A stretch of 64,000 nucleotides of DNA from JAAYAE01 sp963678395 (GTDB taxonomy: Bacteria > Bacillota > Negativicutes > Acidaminococcales > Acidaminococcaceae): assembly GCA_963678395.1 (NCBI GenBank), contig OY782827.1, forward strand, positions 248,001-312,000, in the 5' to 3' direction. The notes below the pieces were generated by a model that made no database searches, had not been told where the DNA came from, and was given only the letters and a program-made list of their open reading frames with translations. The stretch's first letter is position 1. Each line of letters opens with the position of its first letter. Below, piece by piece: positions 1 to 8,393 of the stretch. A program made the position numbers and the translations under genes.

Positions 1-84
1 ACTAATATATATTTTTTAGTGGCAATAAATATAGCAAAGTTCGTTGCAGGAGAATAAGTGCTTTAAAAATATGGGGAGGTAGCT

Positions 85-1746
85 ATGCTCGCGATTACTT
101 GTCCGGATGGTCAAATAAAACAATATGAAAAGGGTACAACTTTATTAGAAGTGGCCGCCGACTTTCAACATATGTATGAGACACCTATCGTTGAGGGAAC
201 AGTAAATGGTGAGGGCAAGGATTTACAAAAGCACTTAACTAAAAATTGCCGCGTAGGGTTTATTGAAATGAATAGTACTGAAGGCTACAATGTTTATGTG
301 CGTAGTCTTTTATATACATTTTTGGTAGCTCTGCACCAAACTCGCCCAGAAATCCAAATTGAAGTGAAGAATACCATAGGTCAGGCATTGTTTTGCGATA
401 TTAAAAATGGTATTTATCTCAGTAAATATGATTTAGCGGATATAACAAAATACATGCAACAAATGATTGCTGAAAAAGAACCAATTATTTATACAAGAAT
501 TTCCAAAGAGGAAGCAAAAAAATTATTAGACCCAAGGTTTTATGATGATATGGCACCTTTACTTGCCGCTTTGGACAATGATTATTTTGTGGCTATTTAT
601 GGCCTACAAAATGAAAAAAAGTATTTTTTTGGGCCTATGCTTCCTAATTTAGGGTATTTGCGAGCGTTTGATTTGTTAAATTATAAAAACGGTATTATGT
701 TACGCTATCCTAACAAAGAAAACTATGACAAACTAACACCTTTTGTTGATCAGCCCAAACTTGCCCTGATTTATGATGAAACCGAAGAGTGGGGAAAAAC
801 CATAGGCTGTCCTACTGTCGCGTCCTTAAACCAATTTATAAAGGCTGGCAAAGATAGAGAGATTATCCAGATCGCGGAAGCTTTACATGAAAAAAAGATA
901 ACGAAAATTGCTGATAAAATTGCTGATACAGGTAGTCATATTAGGCTAATCCTTATTGCCGGACCATCGTCATCAGGAAAAACAACCTTTGCTCAGCGTC
1001 TTAGTGTACAAATGCGTGTTAATGGCTTAAAACCCATACCCTTGTCTTTGGATAATTATTTCAAAGAGCGTAAGTATACACCACGCAAGCCCAATGGTGA
1101 GTATGATTTTGAGTGCCTTGGAGCCTTGGATTTAGAACTTTTTAATGACCATTTGCAAAGACTTTTGGCGGGAGAGACTGTTAAGATACCACATTATAAT
1201 TTCGGAACAGGTGTGCGTGAATTTAGGGGACATATTGCCACTTTAGGCGATAATGGTGTTTTGGTTGTAGAAGGTATTCATGGATTAAACGAACAACTTT
1301 CTTCTGTTGTAGAAGCTGATAATAAAATTAAAATTTATATTAGCGCTTTAACACCACTGTCTTTTGATGATTACAATAGAATTCAAACTACTGATATGAG
1401 GCTTATGCGGCGTATAGTTCGCGACTCACAATTCAGATCACGAGATGCTTTAGGAACACTGCAGGTATGGCCAAGTGTACGCTATGGCGAAGAAAAATAT
1501 ATTTTCCCGTTTTCTGAAGAGGCAGATGTCATGTTTAATACAACGCTAATTTATGAATTTGCTGTATTTAAAAAATATGCAGAACCACTGTTACAAGCTA
1601 TTCCTCATGACGTACCTGAATATATTGATGCTGAGAGATTATTATCCATGTTGCGGCATGTTGTATCTATTAATGATGAAGCTATTCCCAATAATTCTAT
1701 AATGAGAGAATTTATTGGACATTCTATATTCAAAGAACTTTTATAA
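85..1746 (+). CDS. TGS-domain nucleoside (uridine) kinase-like protein
   Basis: The N-terminal ~60 residues resemble the TGS domain of threonyl-tRNA synthetase, followed by a middle region and a C-terminal P-loop kinase of the phosphoribulokinase/uridine kinase family. The Walker A motif GPSSSGKT lies at residues 293-300. Family members with this architecture (about 550 residues) are annotated as uridine kinase or nucleoside kinase and probably phosphorylate a nucleoside in the cytoplasm; the exact substrate is not visible. The ATG is preceded by GGGGAGG at 73-79. The gene is monocistronic here and ends in a strong hairpin shared with the convergent gene. No lesion is seen. Confidence 0.85.
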   Translation: MLAITCPDGQIKQYEKGTTLLEVAADFQHMYETPIVEGTVNGEGKDLQKHLTKNCRVGFIEMNSTEGYNVYVRSLLYTFLVALHQTRPEIQIEVKNTIGQALFCDIKNGIYLSKYDLADITKYMQQMIAEKEPIIYTRISKEEAKKLLDPRFYDDMAPLLAALDNDYFVAIYGLQNEKKYFFGPMLPNLGYLRAFDLLNYKNGIMLRYPNKENYDKLTPFVDQPKLALIYDETEEWGKTIGCPTVASLNQFIKAGKDREIIQIAEALHEKKITKIADKIADTGSHIRLILIAGPSSSGKTTFAQRLSVQMRVNGLKPIPLSLDNYFKERKYTPRKPNGEYDFECLGALDLELFNDHLQRLLAGETVKIPHYNFGTGVREFRGHIATLGDNGVLVVEGIHGLNEQLSSVVEADNKIKIYISALTPLSFDDYNRIQTTDMRLMRRIVRDSQFRSRDALGTLQVWPSVRYGEEKYIFPFSEEADVMFNTTLIYEFAVFKKYAEPLLQAIPHDVPEYIDAERLLSMLRHVVSINDEAIPNNSIMREFIGHSIFKELL

Positions 1747-1747
1747 T

Positions 1748-1791
1748 AAAAAGCCTCTTACTTATACCTAGGTATAAGTAAGAGGCTTTTT
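1748..1791. terminator. bidirectional intrinsic terminator
   Basis: A 44-base perfect inverted repeat (22-base arms, centre between 1769 and 1770) has an A-rich left foot and a T-rich right foot. It lies between the convergent kinase and carboxyltransferase genes, so it should terminate transcription from both sides. Confidence 0.92.
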
Positions 1792-1795
1792 TCTT

Positions 1796-3175
1796 CTATT
1801 TGCAGTTATTGGGGCATACGGGATTTTCACACCGGTGCTTGCCAAAATAAGCTAAGGCTATTTCAGGGAAAAGGGCATAAGATAAAATATCCTCTGTGGT
1901 AGCCTCAGGGTAACCTGCTGCTGCTAAACTTTGCGCCATTTTTTCCATTTGTGGCGGAATATCGTCTGCAGGACGATGGTTAATTGGTTCTTCATTACCA
2001 ATAATCATCTTTTTAATTGCAGGGTCAATAGGACATGGAGTGCGACCGTACTTACCGCGTACTAAATCTTTTACTTCTTTGGAAATCATTTTATAGCGTC
2101 CTAAAGTTACATTAAGTACAGCCATAGAACCGACAATTTGACTTGTAGGTGTAACTAATGGGGGGTATCCTAGTTCTGCACGAACTTTGGGCATTTCTTT
2201 TAGCAATTCCGGATACTTATTTTCGGCTCCTTGTTCTTTCATTTGGCGTAATAAATTAGAAAGCATGCCACCGGGTATTTGAAAAGTTAATACTTTGGGA
2301 TCAACGGGAATGTCGGTATTCAAATTAAAGGTTGTAGCCAAATCACTTTTTACAACGCGGAAATAATCTGCCAAGGTATGCAGTTTTTCTAAATCGATAC
2401 CGGTATCACGGGGTTGACCGGCAAAGGAATACACGAAGGGCTCAGTAGCTGGTTGACTAGTACTTCTAGAAAAAGGCGATATAGCAGTATCAATTATATC
2501 AGCCCCTGCCTCAATAGCTTTAATATAGGTCATTGAAGCCATAGCACTGGTGCAATGTGAGTGAACCTCAATAGGTACAGAGGTTTTTTCTTTGAGAGTT
2601 TTTACTAAGTCATAAGCTGCGTAAGGTGAAAGCAAGCCGGCCATATCTTTTATACAAATAGAGTCGGCACCCATGTCAATAAGATCTTGGGCAAAACGCA
2701 CGAAGTCAGAATTTTTATGATAAGGGCTTATCGTATAGACTAAAGCCCCTTGAGCGTGAGCTCCTGCGTCTTTGGTGGCTTTCATAGCACATTCTAAGTT
2801 ACGCGGGTCGTTTAGAGCATCAAAAATACGAATGATGTCAATGCCATTGTCGACAGAACGGAAGACAAATTCACGTACAACATCGTCGGCATAATGATTA
2901 TAGCCTAAAATATTTTGACCACGCAAAAGCATTTGCAGAGGGGTCTTTTTTACATATTTTTTGATGTTGCGTAACCGTTCCCAAGGATCTTCGTCTAAGA
3001 AACGTAAACAGGCATCAAAAGTAGCACCACCCCATACTTCTAAAGCGTGGTAGCCTACATTATCCATTTCTCGTAAGATGGGAATCATATCACTGGTGCG
3101 CATGCGAGTGGCCGCGAGAGATTGGTGACCATCCCGGAGAACTGTTTCCATAATTTTAAGCGGATTATTATTCAT
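1796..3175 (-). CDS. oadA: OadA/PycB-type carboxyltransferase subunit, no biotin domain
   Basis: This is the carboxyltransferase subunit of the oxaloacetate decarboxylase / pyruvate carboxylase B / transcarboxylase 5S family. It moves a carboxyl group between oxaloacetate and biotin in a metal-dependent TIM barrel. Visible residues are RDGHQS at 14-19 (metal Asp15), Lys176 in CIKDMAG (the carbamylated lysine of the family) and HSH at 205-207 (metal ligands). At 459 residues it stops after the carboxyltransferase region with a Cys-containing tail (HRCENPVCPNNCK). The C-terminal biotin-carrier domain of full-length OadA (about 590 residues) is absent, so biotin must be on a separate protein not found in this window. 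AAAGGAGG lies just upstream of the ATG. It is probably part of decarboxylase or succinate-propionate metabolism, which is inference. Confidence 0.85.
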   Translation of the reverse strand: MNNNPLKIMETVLRDGHQSLAATRMRTSDMIPILREMDNVGYHALEVWGGATFDACLRFLDEDPWERLRNIKKYVKKTPLQMLLRGQNILGYNHYADDVVREFVFRSVDNGIDIIRIFDALNDPRNLECAMKATKDAGAHAQGALVYTISPYHKNSDFVRFAQDLIDMGADSICIKDMAGLLSPYAAYDLVKTLKEKTSVPIEVHSHCTSAMASMTYIKAIEAGADIIDTAISPFSRSTSQPATEPFVYSFAGQPRDTGIDLEKLHTLADYFRVVKSDLATTFNLNTDIPVDPKVLTFQIPGGMLSNLLRQMKEQGAENKYPELLKEMPKVRAELGYPPLVTPTSQIVGSMAVLNVTLGRYKMISKEVKDLVRGKYGRTPCPIDPAIKKMIIGNEEPINHRPADDIPPQMEKMAQSLAAAGYPEATTEDILSYALFPEIALAYFGKHRCENPVCPNNCK

Positions 3176-3209
3176 GATATCCTCCTTTGTATACAGTATT
3201 CATTAATTG

Positions 3210-3238
3210 ATTATACCATAAAATAAGACCGTCACCAA
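3210..3238 (-). promoter_or_regulatory. sigma-A promoter of the carboxyltransferase gene
   Basis: On the minus strand TTGGTG (3233-3238) is followed after 17 bases by a perfect TATAAT (3210-3215), about 35 bases upstream of the ATG. The -35 box lies inside the terminator hairpin of the upstream penicillin-binding protein gene. Confidence 0.75.
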
Positions 3239-3264
3239 GAAAAATTCTTAAGTGACGGTCTTAT
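3223..3264 (-). terminator. intrinsic terminator of the penicillin-binding protein gene
   Basis: Arms ATAAGACCGTCAC (3223-3235) and GTGACGGTCTTAT (3252-3264) form a 13-bp stem. On the minus strand it is followed by a T-rich stretch, just after the stop codon of the penicillin-binding protein gene. Confidence 0.85.
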
Positions 3265-3279
3265 GTAAAATTGTTAACA

Positions 3280-5394
3280 TTATGGGGTTGGTTTATTAGA
3301 TACAATAGGTTTTTGTTCTGAGGAACTAGAGGAATCTTGGTCTTTATTACCTTGTTGACTAGTGGGTGGCTTTGGTATGGAGAAAGAATTGCCGGAGGAT
3401 GTTCCTGGTAATTTACCAGAATTTATATCCTTTTTTGATGCAGCATTTTTCTTGTCATCCTTTTTCTTTTTATCATCTTTTTTCTTATCATCAGGTTCGG
3501 CCGGTGGCATAGTAAAACCAGATGGTTTTACAAAGTCACTGGCGGGAATATCAGCAAGAGCATTAGACATGAATACACGCCAGATAGTAGCAGGTTCATC
3601 AGCACCTGTCATGTCTCCTAAGCTATCATTGCTATCATCGCCAATCCATACAGCGGCGGCTAAATCAGGAGTGAAGCCAACAAACCAAGCATCTCTCCAA
3701 TCAGTTGTTGTACCTGTTTTACCTGCGCAAGGCCTGTTAATTGCGGCTCCGGTACCGGTACCTTTAGTCATAACGTCGCGCATAATATCAACTAGCATAT
3801 AGGCATTCTTCGCTTTACAAACTTGTACCGGTGCAAGCTTACTTTCGAAAAGAACTTTACCATTGCGATCAACAACCTTAGTAATGGCAACTGGTTTATT
3901 ATAGACACCCATATTGGCTATGCTTGCAAAAGCGCCAGCCATGTCTAAAGGAGTAACACCGTGTGTTAAGCCGCCTAAAGCCATAGAAGGATGGGCATCA
4001 GAATAAGGGCCGCTATCTACTAAGGTAGTTATACCCATTTTTTTAGCTAAATTAACAACGTTGTCGGTACCATACTCCATGGCTGTTTTAATAGCAGGTA
4101 TATTGTAAGAATGGATTAGAGCAGTACGCATAGTAACCAGACCGTGCCAACGATAATCATAGTTATGAGGATCCCATTCTCCTGGCATGCGTTTATCATC
4201 AACTTTAGAATTTGGCGTAGCACCATGTTCAAAAGCATTTAAGTAAACAAAGGGTTTGAATGCAGAACCAGGTTGGCGCTCGGCTAATACAGCACGGTTG
4301 AACTGATCGTTTCCACGTCCGCCAATCATAGCCTTAATGTATCCTGTTTGGGGATCTACGGCGACTAAGGCAGATTGCGGCTGCTTTAATTTGGATTTAT
4401 CCGTATAATAAGTTGGAGTTAGTTCAACAGCTTTTTCCGCTGCTTTTTGCATATCAGGATCCAAAGTAGTATAGACCTTCATGCCTTGCTTATAGACAGC
4501 ATCAGGACCATATTTATCTATTAATATTTGAATACAGTAGTTGATAAAATATTTTTTAGAGCCTAAATCAGTTACAATATTTTTGTAGACTAATTTTTGG
4601 TTAATGGCCTTGTTCATTTGGTCTTTAGTAATAAAATTGTATTTTGCCATTTGTTCTAAAACAATTTTTTGCCGTTCAGCTCCTGCTTTGGGATTATTAA
4701 TAGGAGAGTAGTAGTTAGGGCTTTTGGGGATGCCGGCCAGCATAGCACATTCTGCCAATGACAAATCTTCAATATGCTTGCCAAAGTAAGTATTTGCGGC
4801 ACTTTCTACACCGTAAGCTCCACGGCCAAAATAAATCTGGTTCAAATACATTTCAAAAATTTCCTGCTTAGTATATTTTTGTTCTAATTGCAACGCAATA
4901 AAGGCTTCATGTATTTTACGACTGATGGTGCGATCTTGAGTAAGAAAGAAGTTTTTAGCTAGTTGCTGCGTTATGGTACTGCCACCTTGAATATCGCCAG
5001 AAATGATATTATTGAATAATGCACGGGCTATACCTTTGTAATCAATACCGCCATGTTCATAAAACCTAATATCTTCTGCTGCCAAAAAGGCATTTTGCAA
5101 ATTTTTAGGAACTTTATTGAAACTTACGGGTAACCGGTCTTCGTCAGAATCGGTAGTACATAATAAATTCCCATTGGTATCGAAGAACTGCGAAGAAGCT
5201 GGTTGCACTATATCTTTGGCTAAAATAGTATTTGTAGTAAACTTAGCTAAACCAAAGAAACTTGCAATTGCTATAAGTCCAACAATTATCATGGCAATCA
5301 TAGCCGAAAACAATGTTCCCATAATTGATTTATTCTTTTTAAAAGTACTCAGTGTAGATTTTTTGGGGGTGCTCTTAATATTCCTATTTGTCAT
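3280..5394 (-). CDS. class A penicillin-binding protein (PBP1A family)
   Basis: A bifunctional peptidoglycan synthase anchored by one membrane segment at about residues 25-50. The glycosyltransferase (GT51) domain shows Glu107 in AAEDIRFYEHGG and GGSTITQQLAKN at 137-148. The transpeptidase domain carries the three active-site motifs SAFK (377-380), SYN (429-431) and KTG (559-561). At 704 residues it has normal length for the family. The last ~70 residues are a Lys/Asp-rich then Ser/Pro-rich low-complexity tail, probably extended outside the membrane. GAGG lies 9 bases before the ATG. The gene is monocistronic with its own extended -10 promoter and terminator. Confidence 0.95.
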   Translation of the reverse strand: MTNRNIKSTPKKSTLSTFKKNKSIMGTLFSAMIAMIIVGLIAIASFFGLAKFTTNTILAKDIVQPASSQFFDTNGNLLCTTDSDEDRLPVSFNKVPKNLQNAFLAAEDIRFYEHGGIDYKGIARALFNNIISGDIQGGSTITQQLAKNFFLTQDRTISRKIHEAFIALQLEQKYTKQEIFEMYLNQIYFGRGAYGVESAANTYFGKHIEDLSLAECAMLAGIPKSPNYYSPINNPKAGAERQKIVLEQMAKYNFITKDQMNKAINQKLVYKNIVTDLGSKKYFINYCIQILIDKYGPDAVYKQGMKVYTTLDPDMQKAAEKAVELTPTYYTDKSKLKQPQSALVAVDPQTGYIKAMIGGRGNDQFNRAVLAERQPGSAFKPFVYLNAFEHGATPNSKVDDKRMPGEWDPHNYDYRWHGLVTMRTALIHSYNIPAIKTAMEYGTDNVVNLAKKMGITTLVDSGPYSDAHPSMALGGLTHGVTPLDMAGAFASIANMGVYNKPVAITKVVDRNGKVLFESKLAPVQVCKAKNAYMLVDIMRDVMTKGTGTGAAINRPCAGKTGTTTDWRDAWFVGFTPDLAAAVWIGDDSNDSLGDMTGADEPATIWRVFMSNALADIPASDFVKPSGFTMPPAEPDDKKKDDKKKKDDKKNAASKKDINSGKLPGTSSGNSFSIPKPPTSQQGNKDQDSSSSSEQKPIVSNKPTP

Positions 5395-5435
5395 AATAAT
5401 TAACCTCTATTTATATTTTATATAAAACACGTCAT

Positions 5436-5444
5436 ATTATAACA
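5436..5444 (-). promoter_or_regulatory. extended -10 promoter of the penicillin-binding protein gene
   Basis: TGTTATAAT on the minus strand (TATAAT at 5436-5441) is an extended -10 element. I see no good -35 box at the expected distance. Confidence 0.6.
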
Positions 5445-5535
5445 CAATAATAGTAATTTAAGGTAACTTACCCTAAAAAGCTTGAGCCTAAGGTGAAAAA
5501 TATAGAATAGAATAATAATAATTATAGCTTTTTTA

Positions 5536-5544
5536 TGTTATAAT
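5536..5544 (+). promoter_or_regulatory. extended -10 promoter of the trkA operon
   Basis: TGTTATAAT (TATAAT at 5539-5544) lies about 40 bases before the trkA start. There is no clear -35, as expected for an extended -10 promoter. It is roughly mirror-symmetric to the divergent promoter of the penicillin-binding protein gene about 95 bases away. Confidence 0.6.
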
Positions 5545-5585
5545 TAGTCCAAAATGTGAACTTTTTATTAAAGGAGGAAACCTTT

Positions 5586-6935
5586 GTGCGTATAGTAGTT
5601 ATTGGAGCTGGTAAGCTTGGATATAGTGTAGCTCAGCTCTTAGCACAGGAACAATACGATGTTGTAGTTGTTGAACAAGACGAAGCACGTCGTCAGGTTG
5701 TAAAAGACAATTTAGATGTTTTAACTATTGGAGCCAATGGAGCGAGTCCTTTGACCATGATTGATCCTTTTGTACGCGATGCGGATGTAGTGCTAGCTAC
5801 TACCGATAACGATGAAGTTAATATGGTAGCGTGTATGTTAGCAAAAAAAAATGGCATTAAACATACTATAGCACGTATTCGCAATACGGATTATACCCAA
5901 AAAGCCAATGATTTTTTGCGTGCCGGCATGGGCATAGATCTTATTATTAATCCGGAACAATTAACGGCGGTAGAAATAAACCGTATTATTATGACACCGT
6001 CAGCTTTGGATGTAGAAGATTTTGCAGAAGGCAAGGTTCGTATGTTTGAGACTAAGCTAACGATAGACTCACCTTTTGTGGGAAAAACTCTTAGTGAAAT
6101 TGAGCTGCCTAAGCAAATTTTGGCTGCTATGATTTTTCGCAATCATCAAATGATTATTCCTCATGGAGAAGATATATTCCAAGCTAATGATAATATATAC
6201 TTTGTAGGTCGTAAGGATATTATTAGTGAGTTTGAAGAAAGATTTTCCAATACGCTGACTAAGATAGCACGTGTTTTTATCATAGGAGCCGGTCGTACCG
6301 GACGCTTTTTGGCACCTTTATTAGAGAAACAGGGACTTTTTGTCAAGATTATTGATAAAAATCGCGAACGTTGCCAAATGGTTGCGCAAAAATTAGAACG
6401 TGGTATTGCTTTGTGTGGAGATGGTACGGATATTGATTTGCTCACAGAAGAAGGTATTGCTGAAGCAGACATGGTTATTTGTATTACTGAAGATGATAAA
6501 TTAAATTTAATGTTAGCTCTCCTAGCTAAACACTTGGGAGCAGCAAAAACAATAGTGAGAGTCGCTAGAACTGAGTATGTGAGCCTTATGGAAAAAGTAG
6601 GCGTAGACATAGTTCTTTCTTCTAGATTTTTAAGTGCCGGTGAGATTTTACGGTTTGTGCGCAAGGGTGGCGTTGTTTCGGTATCACTTTTGGAAGGTGC
6701 CAAAGCTGAAGCTATGGAAATTATTATAACTGAAGATTGTTCTATTGTGGGTAAGCCTCTTATGCATGCCAAATTACCACGTGAGTGCTTGGTTTGTGCA
6801 ATTGTACATGAGGACGAAGTTTTCGTTCCCAGCGGTACTAGTATAATTTATCCTAATGATAGAATTGTAGTTTTTGTACAAGCGGAAGCAGTAAAGAAAA
6901 TTATGCCAATATTTGAAGGCAGGGGAAACTTATGA
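5586..6935 (+). CDS. trkA: Trk potassium uptake regulatory protein TrkA
   Basis: A cytoplasmic regulatory subunit of the Trk/Ktr potassium channel that gates TrkH in response to nucleotides. It has the duplicated architecture RCK_N, TrkA_C, RCK_N, TrkA_C. Two Rossmann glycine motifs are visible: VVIGAGKLG at the N-terminus and FIIGAGRTG near the middle. I chose the GTG at 5586 over an upstream in-frame ATG at 5556, because AAAGGAGG (5570-5577) lies 8 bases before the GTG and the protein then begins directly with the Rossmann strand (449 residues). It overlaps trkH by ATGA, indicating translational coupling. Confidence 0.93.
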   Translation: MRIVVIGAGKLGYSVAQLLAQEQYDVVVVEQDEARRQVVKDNLDVLTIGANGASPLTMIDPFVRDADVVLATTDNDEVNMVACMLAKKNGIKHTIARIRNTDYTQKANDFLRAGMGIDLIINPEQLTAVEINRIIMTPSALDVEDFAEGKVRMFETKLTIDSPFVGKTLSEIELPKQILAAMIFRNHQMIIPHGEDIFQANDNIYFVGRKDIISEFEERFSNTLTKIARVFIIGAGRTGRFLAPLLEKQGLFVKIIDKNRERCQMVAQKLERGIALCGDGTDIDLLTEEGIAEADMVICITEDDKLNLMLALLAKHLGAAKTIVRVARTEYVSLMEKVGVDIVLSSRFLSAGEILRFVRKGGVVSVSLLEGAKAEAMEIIITEDCSIVGKPLMHAKLPRECLVCAIVHEDEVFVPSGTSIIYPNDRIVVFVQAEAVKKIMPIFEGRGNL

Positions 6936-8377
6936 ACAAAAGGTTAGTTATGTACCTTTGGGGCATGATTACCTTGATCTTTGGTGGGTGCATGGTCCTA
7001 CCATTGCTAATGACAATACTTACTGATGAGAATCGGATGGCAGAATTTGGCATACCGGTTCTTATTTCTATTGCCATAGGTTTAGCTCTTACCCGTGGAA
7101 CCAATCCGTATAAGGGGAGACTTGCTTTACGTGAAGGTATGCTGATAATTAGTGGAGGTTTTCTTTTTGTTTGTATTTTAGGCATATTGCCCTTTTGGTT
7201 GGCAGGCTTCCCGTTAATAGATGCTTTATTTGAAAGTGTTTCCGGGTTTACCACCACAGGAGCCTCTGTCTTAGGAGATCTAAGCAATTTGCCTCAGGCA
7301 TTACTTTTATGGCGTAGCTTAACTCAGTGGTTGGGCGGACTTGGAATTATTATGATTTTTATTACCATGGTACCGCAAGTGGGCAGAGAAGCTTTACAAT
7401 TATTCACAGGCGAACTGCATGGGGAATCTGCTGAACGCTTGTTGCCTCGCATTACAGAGACAATGAAGTTGCTGGTTTATTTGTATTCCGGGTTTACTTG
7501 TGTAATAACTTTACTTTTTTTTGCAGCAGGTATGAACTTTTTTGAAGCTATCAATCATGCCATGGCAATTGTATCAACAGGTGGATTTTCTATCTACAAT
7601 GATGGCTTGCGCCATTTTCACAATAATACGATTAATTTATTAGCACTTATTTTTATGTTTATAGCTGGTGGAAATCACGTGCTTTATTTTAAATCGTACA
7701 GGGAAGGATTATTTCGCCTATTTAAAGATACAGAATTTAGAGCTTATATAGTTCTTATTGGTATTTTTGGCTTTTTCATTACTATTGATTTATATAGCCA
7801 TGATTTTTATAGTTTAGGAGGTAGTGTCTTTAATTCCTTTTTTCAAACTATTTCCATGTCTAGTACCTCAGGCTTTGCTATGGATAATTATGATGCTTGG
7901 CCTGATTTTAGTAAATATTGTTTATTCTTGTTGATGTTTGTAGGCGGGTGCAGTGGTTCTACAGTTGGTGGCATAAAAATGTCTCGTATGGTTATCCTTT
8001 TAAAGCTAACGGGGCAGGAGTTGAAACGTACGATACATCCACGTATGGTTACTACTATTACTATGGCTGGCCGCATAGTGCCTACACAACTTATTGGTGG
8101 TATAACCAGATTTTTCTTTATCTATATAACAATTTTCTTTTTTTCAGCCACATTATTTGCCCTTGTAGGTGATTTATCCATGTTTTCTGCAGCTGGTATT
8201 GCTGCTGCTTGTTTAGCCAGCGTTGGTGCTGCTTTTGAAACAGTAGCTACCATTACAGGTTATACAGAGCTTACAAATGGGGCGAAGATAGTGGCTATTA
8301 TTACTATGCTTTTAGGAAGATTAGAAATAGTTACTTTATTGGTAATGCTTCACCCTGATTTTTGGAAAAAGGAATAA
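6932..8377 (+). CDS. trkH: TrkH-family potassium channel subunit (first copy)
   Basis: The integral-membrane K+ pore of the Trk system, 481 residues and very hydrophobic. Four pore-loop segments carry the filter glycines: TTTGAS, STGGFS, STSGFA and SVGAAF. The ATG overlaps the trkA stop codon. A paralogue follows 16 bases downstream, so one TrkA ring could serve two different pores. The ends are intact and the length is typical. Confidence 0.93.
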   Translation: MNKRLVMYLWGMITLIFGGCMVLPLLMTILTDENRMAEFGIPVLISIAIGLALTRGTNPYKGRLALREGMLIISGGFLFVCILGILPFWLAGFPLIDALFESVSGFTTTGASVLGDLSNLPQALLLWRSLTQWLGGLGIIMIFITMVPQVGREALQLFTGELHGESAERLLPRITETMKLLVYLYSGFTCVITLLFFAAGMNFFEAINHAMAIVSTGGFSIYNDGLRHFHNNTINLLALIFMFIAGGNHVLYFKSYREGLFRLFKDTEFRAYIVLIGIFGFFITIDLYSHDFYSLGGSVFNSFFQTISMSSTSGFAMDNYDAWPDFSKYCLFLLMFVGGCSGSTVGGIKMSRMVILLKLTGQELKRTIHPRMVTTITMAGRIVPTQLIGGITRFFFIYITIFFFSATLFALVGDLSMFSAAGIAAACLASVGAAFETVATITGYTELTNGAKIVAIITMLLGRLEIVTLLVMLHPDFWKKE

Positions 8378-8393
8378 AAAATAGAGGTAGCAT

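Noticed and set aside
3362..3802. 146-codon open frame on the plus strand
   Set aside because: It is antisense to the low-complexity tail of the penicillin-binding protein gene; it has no ribosome binding site or family likeness.
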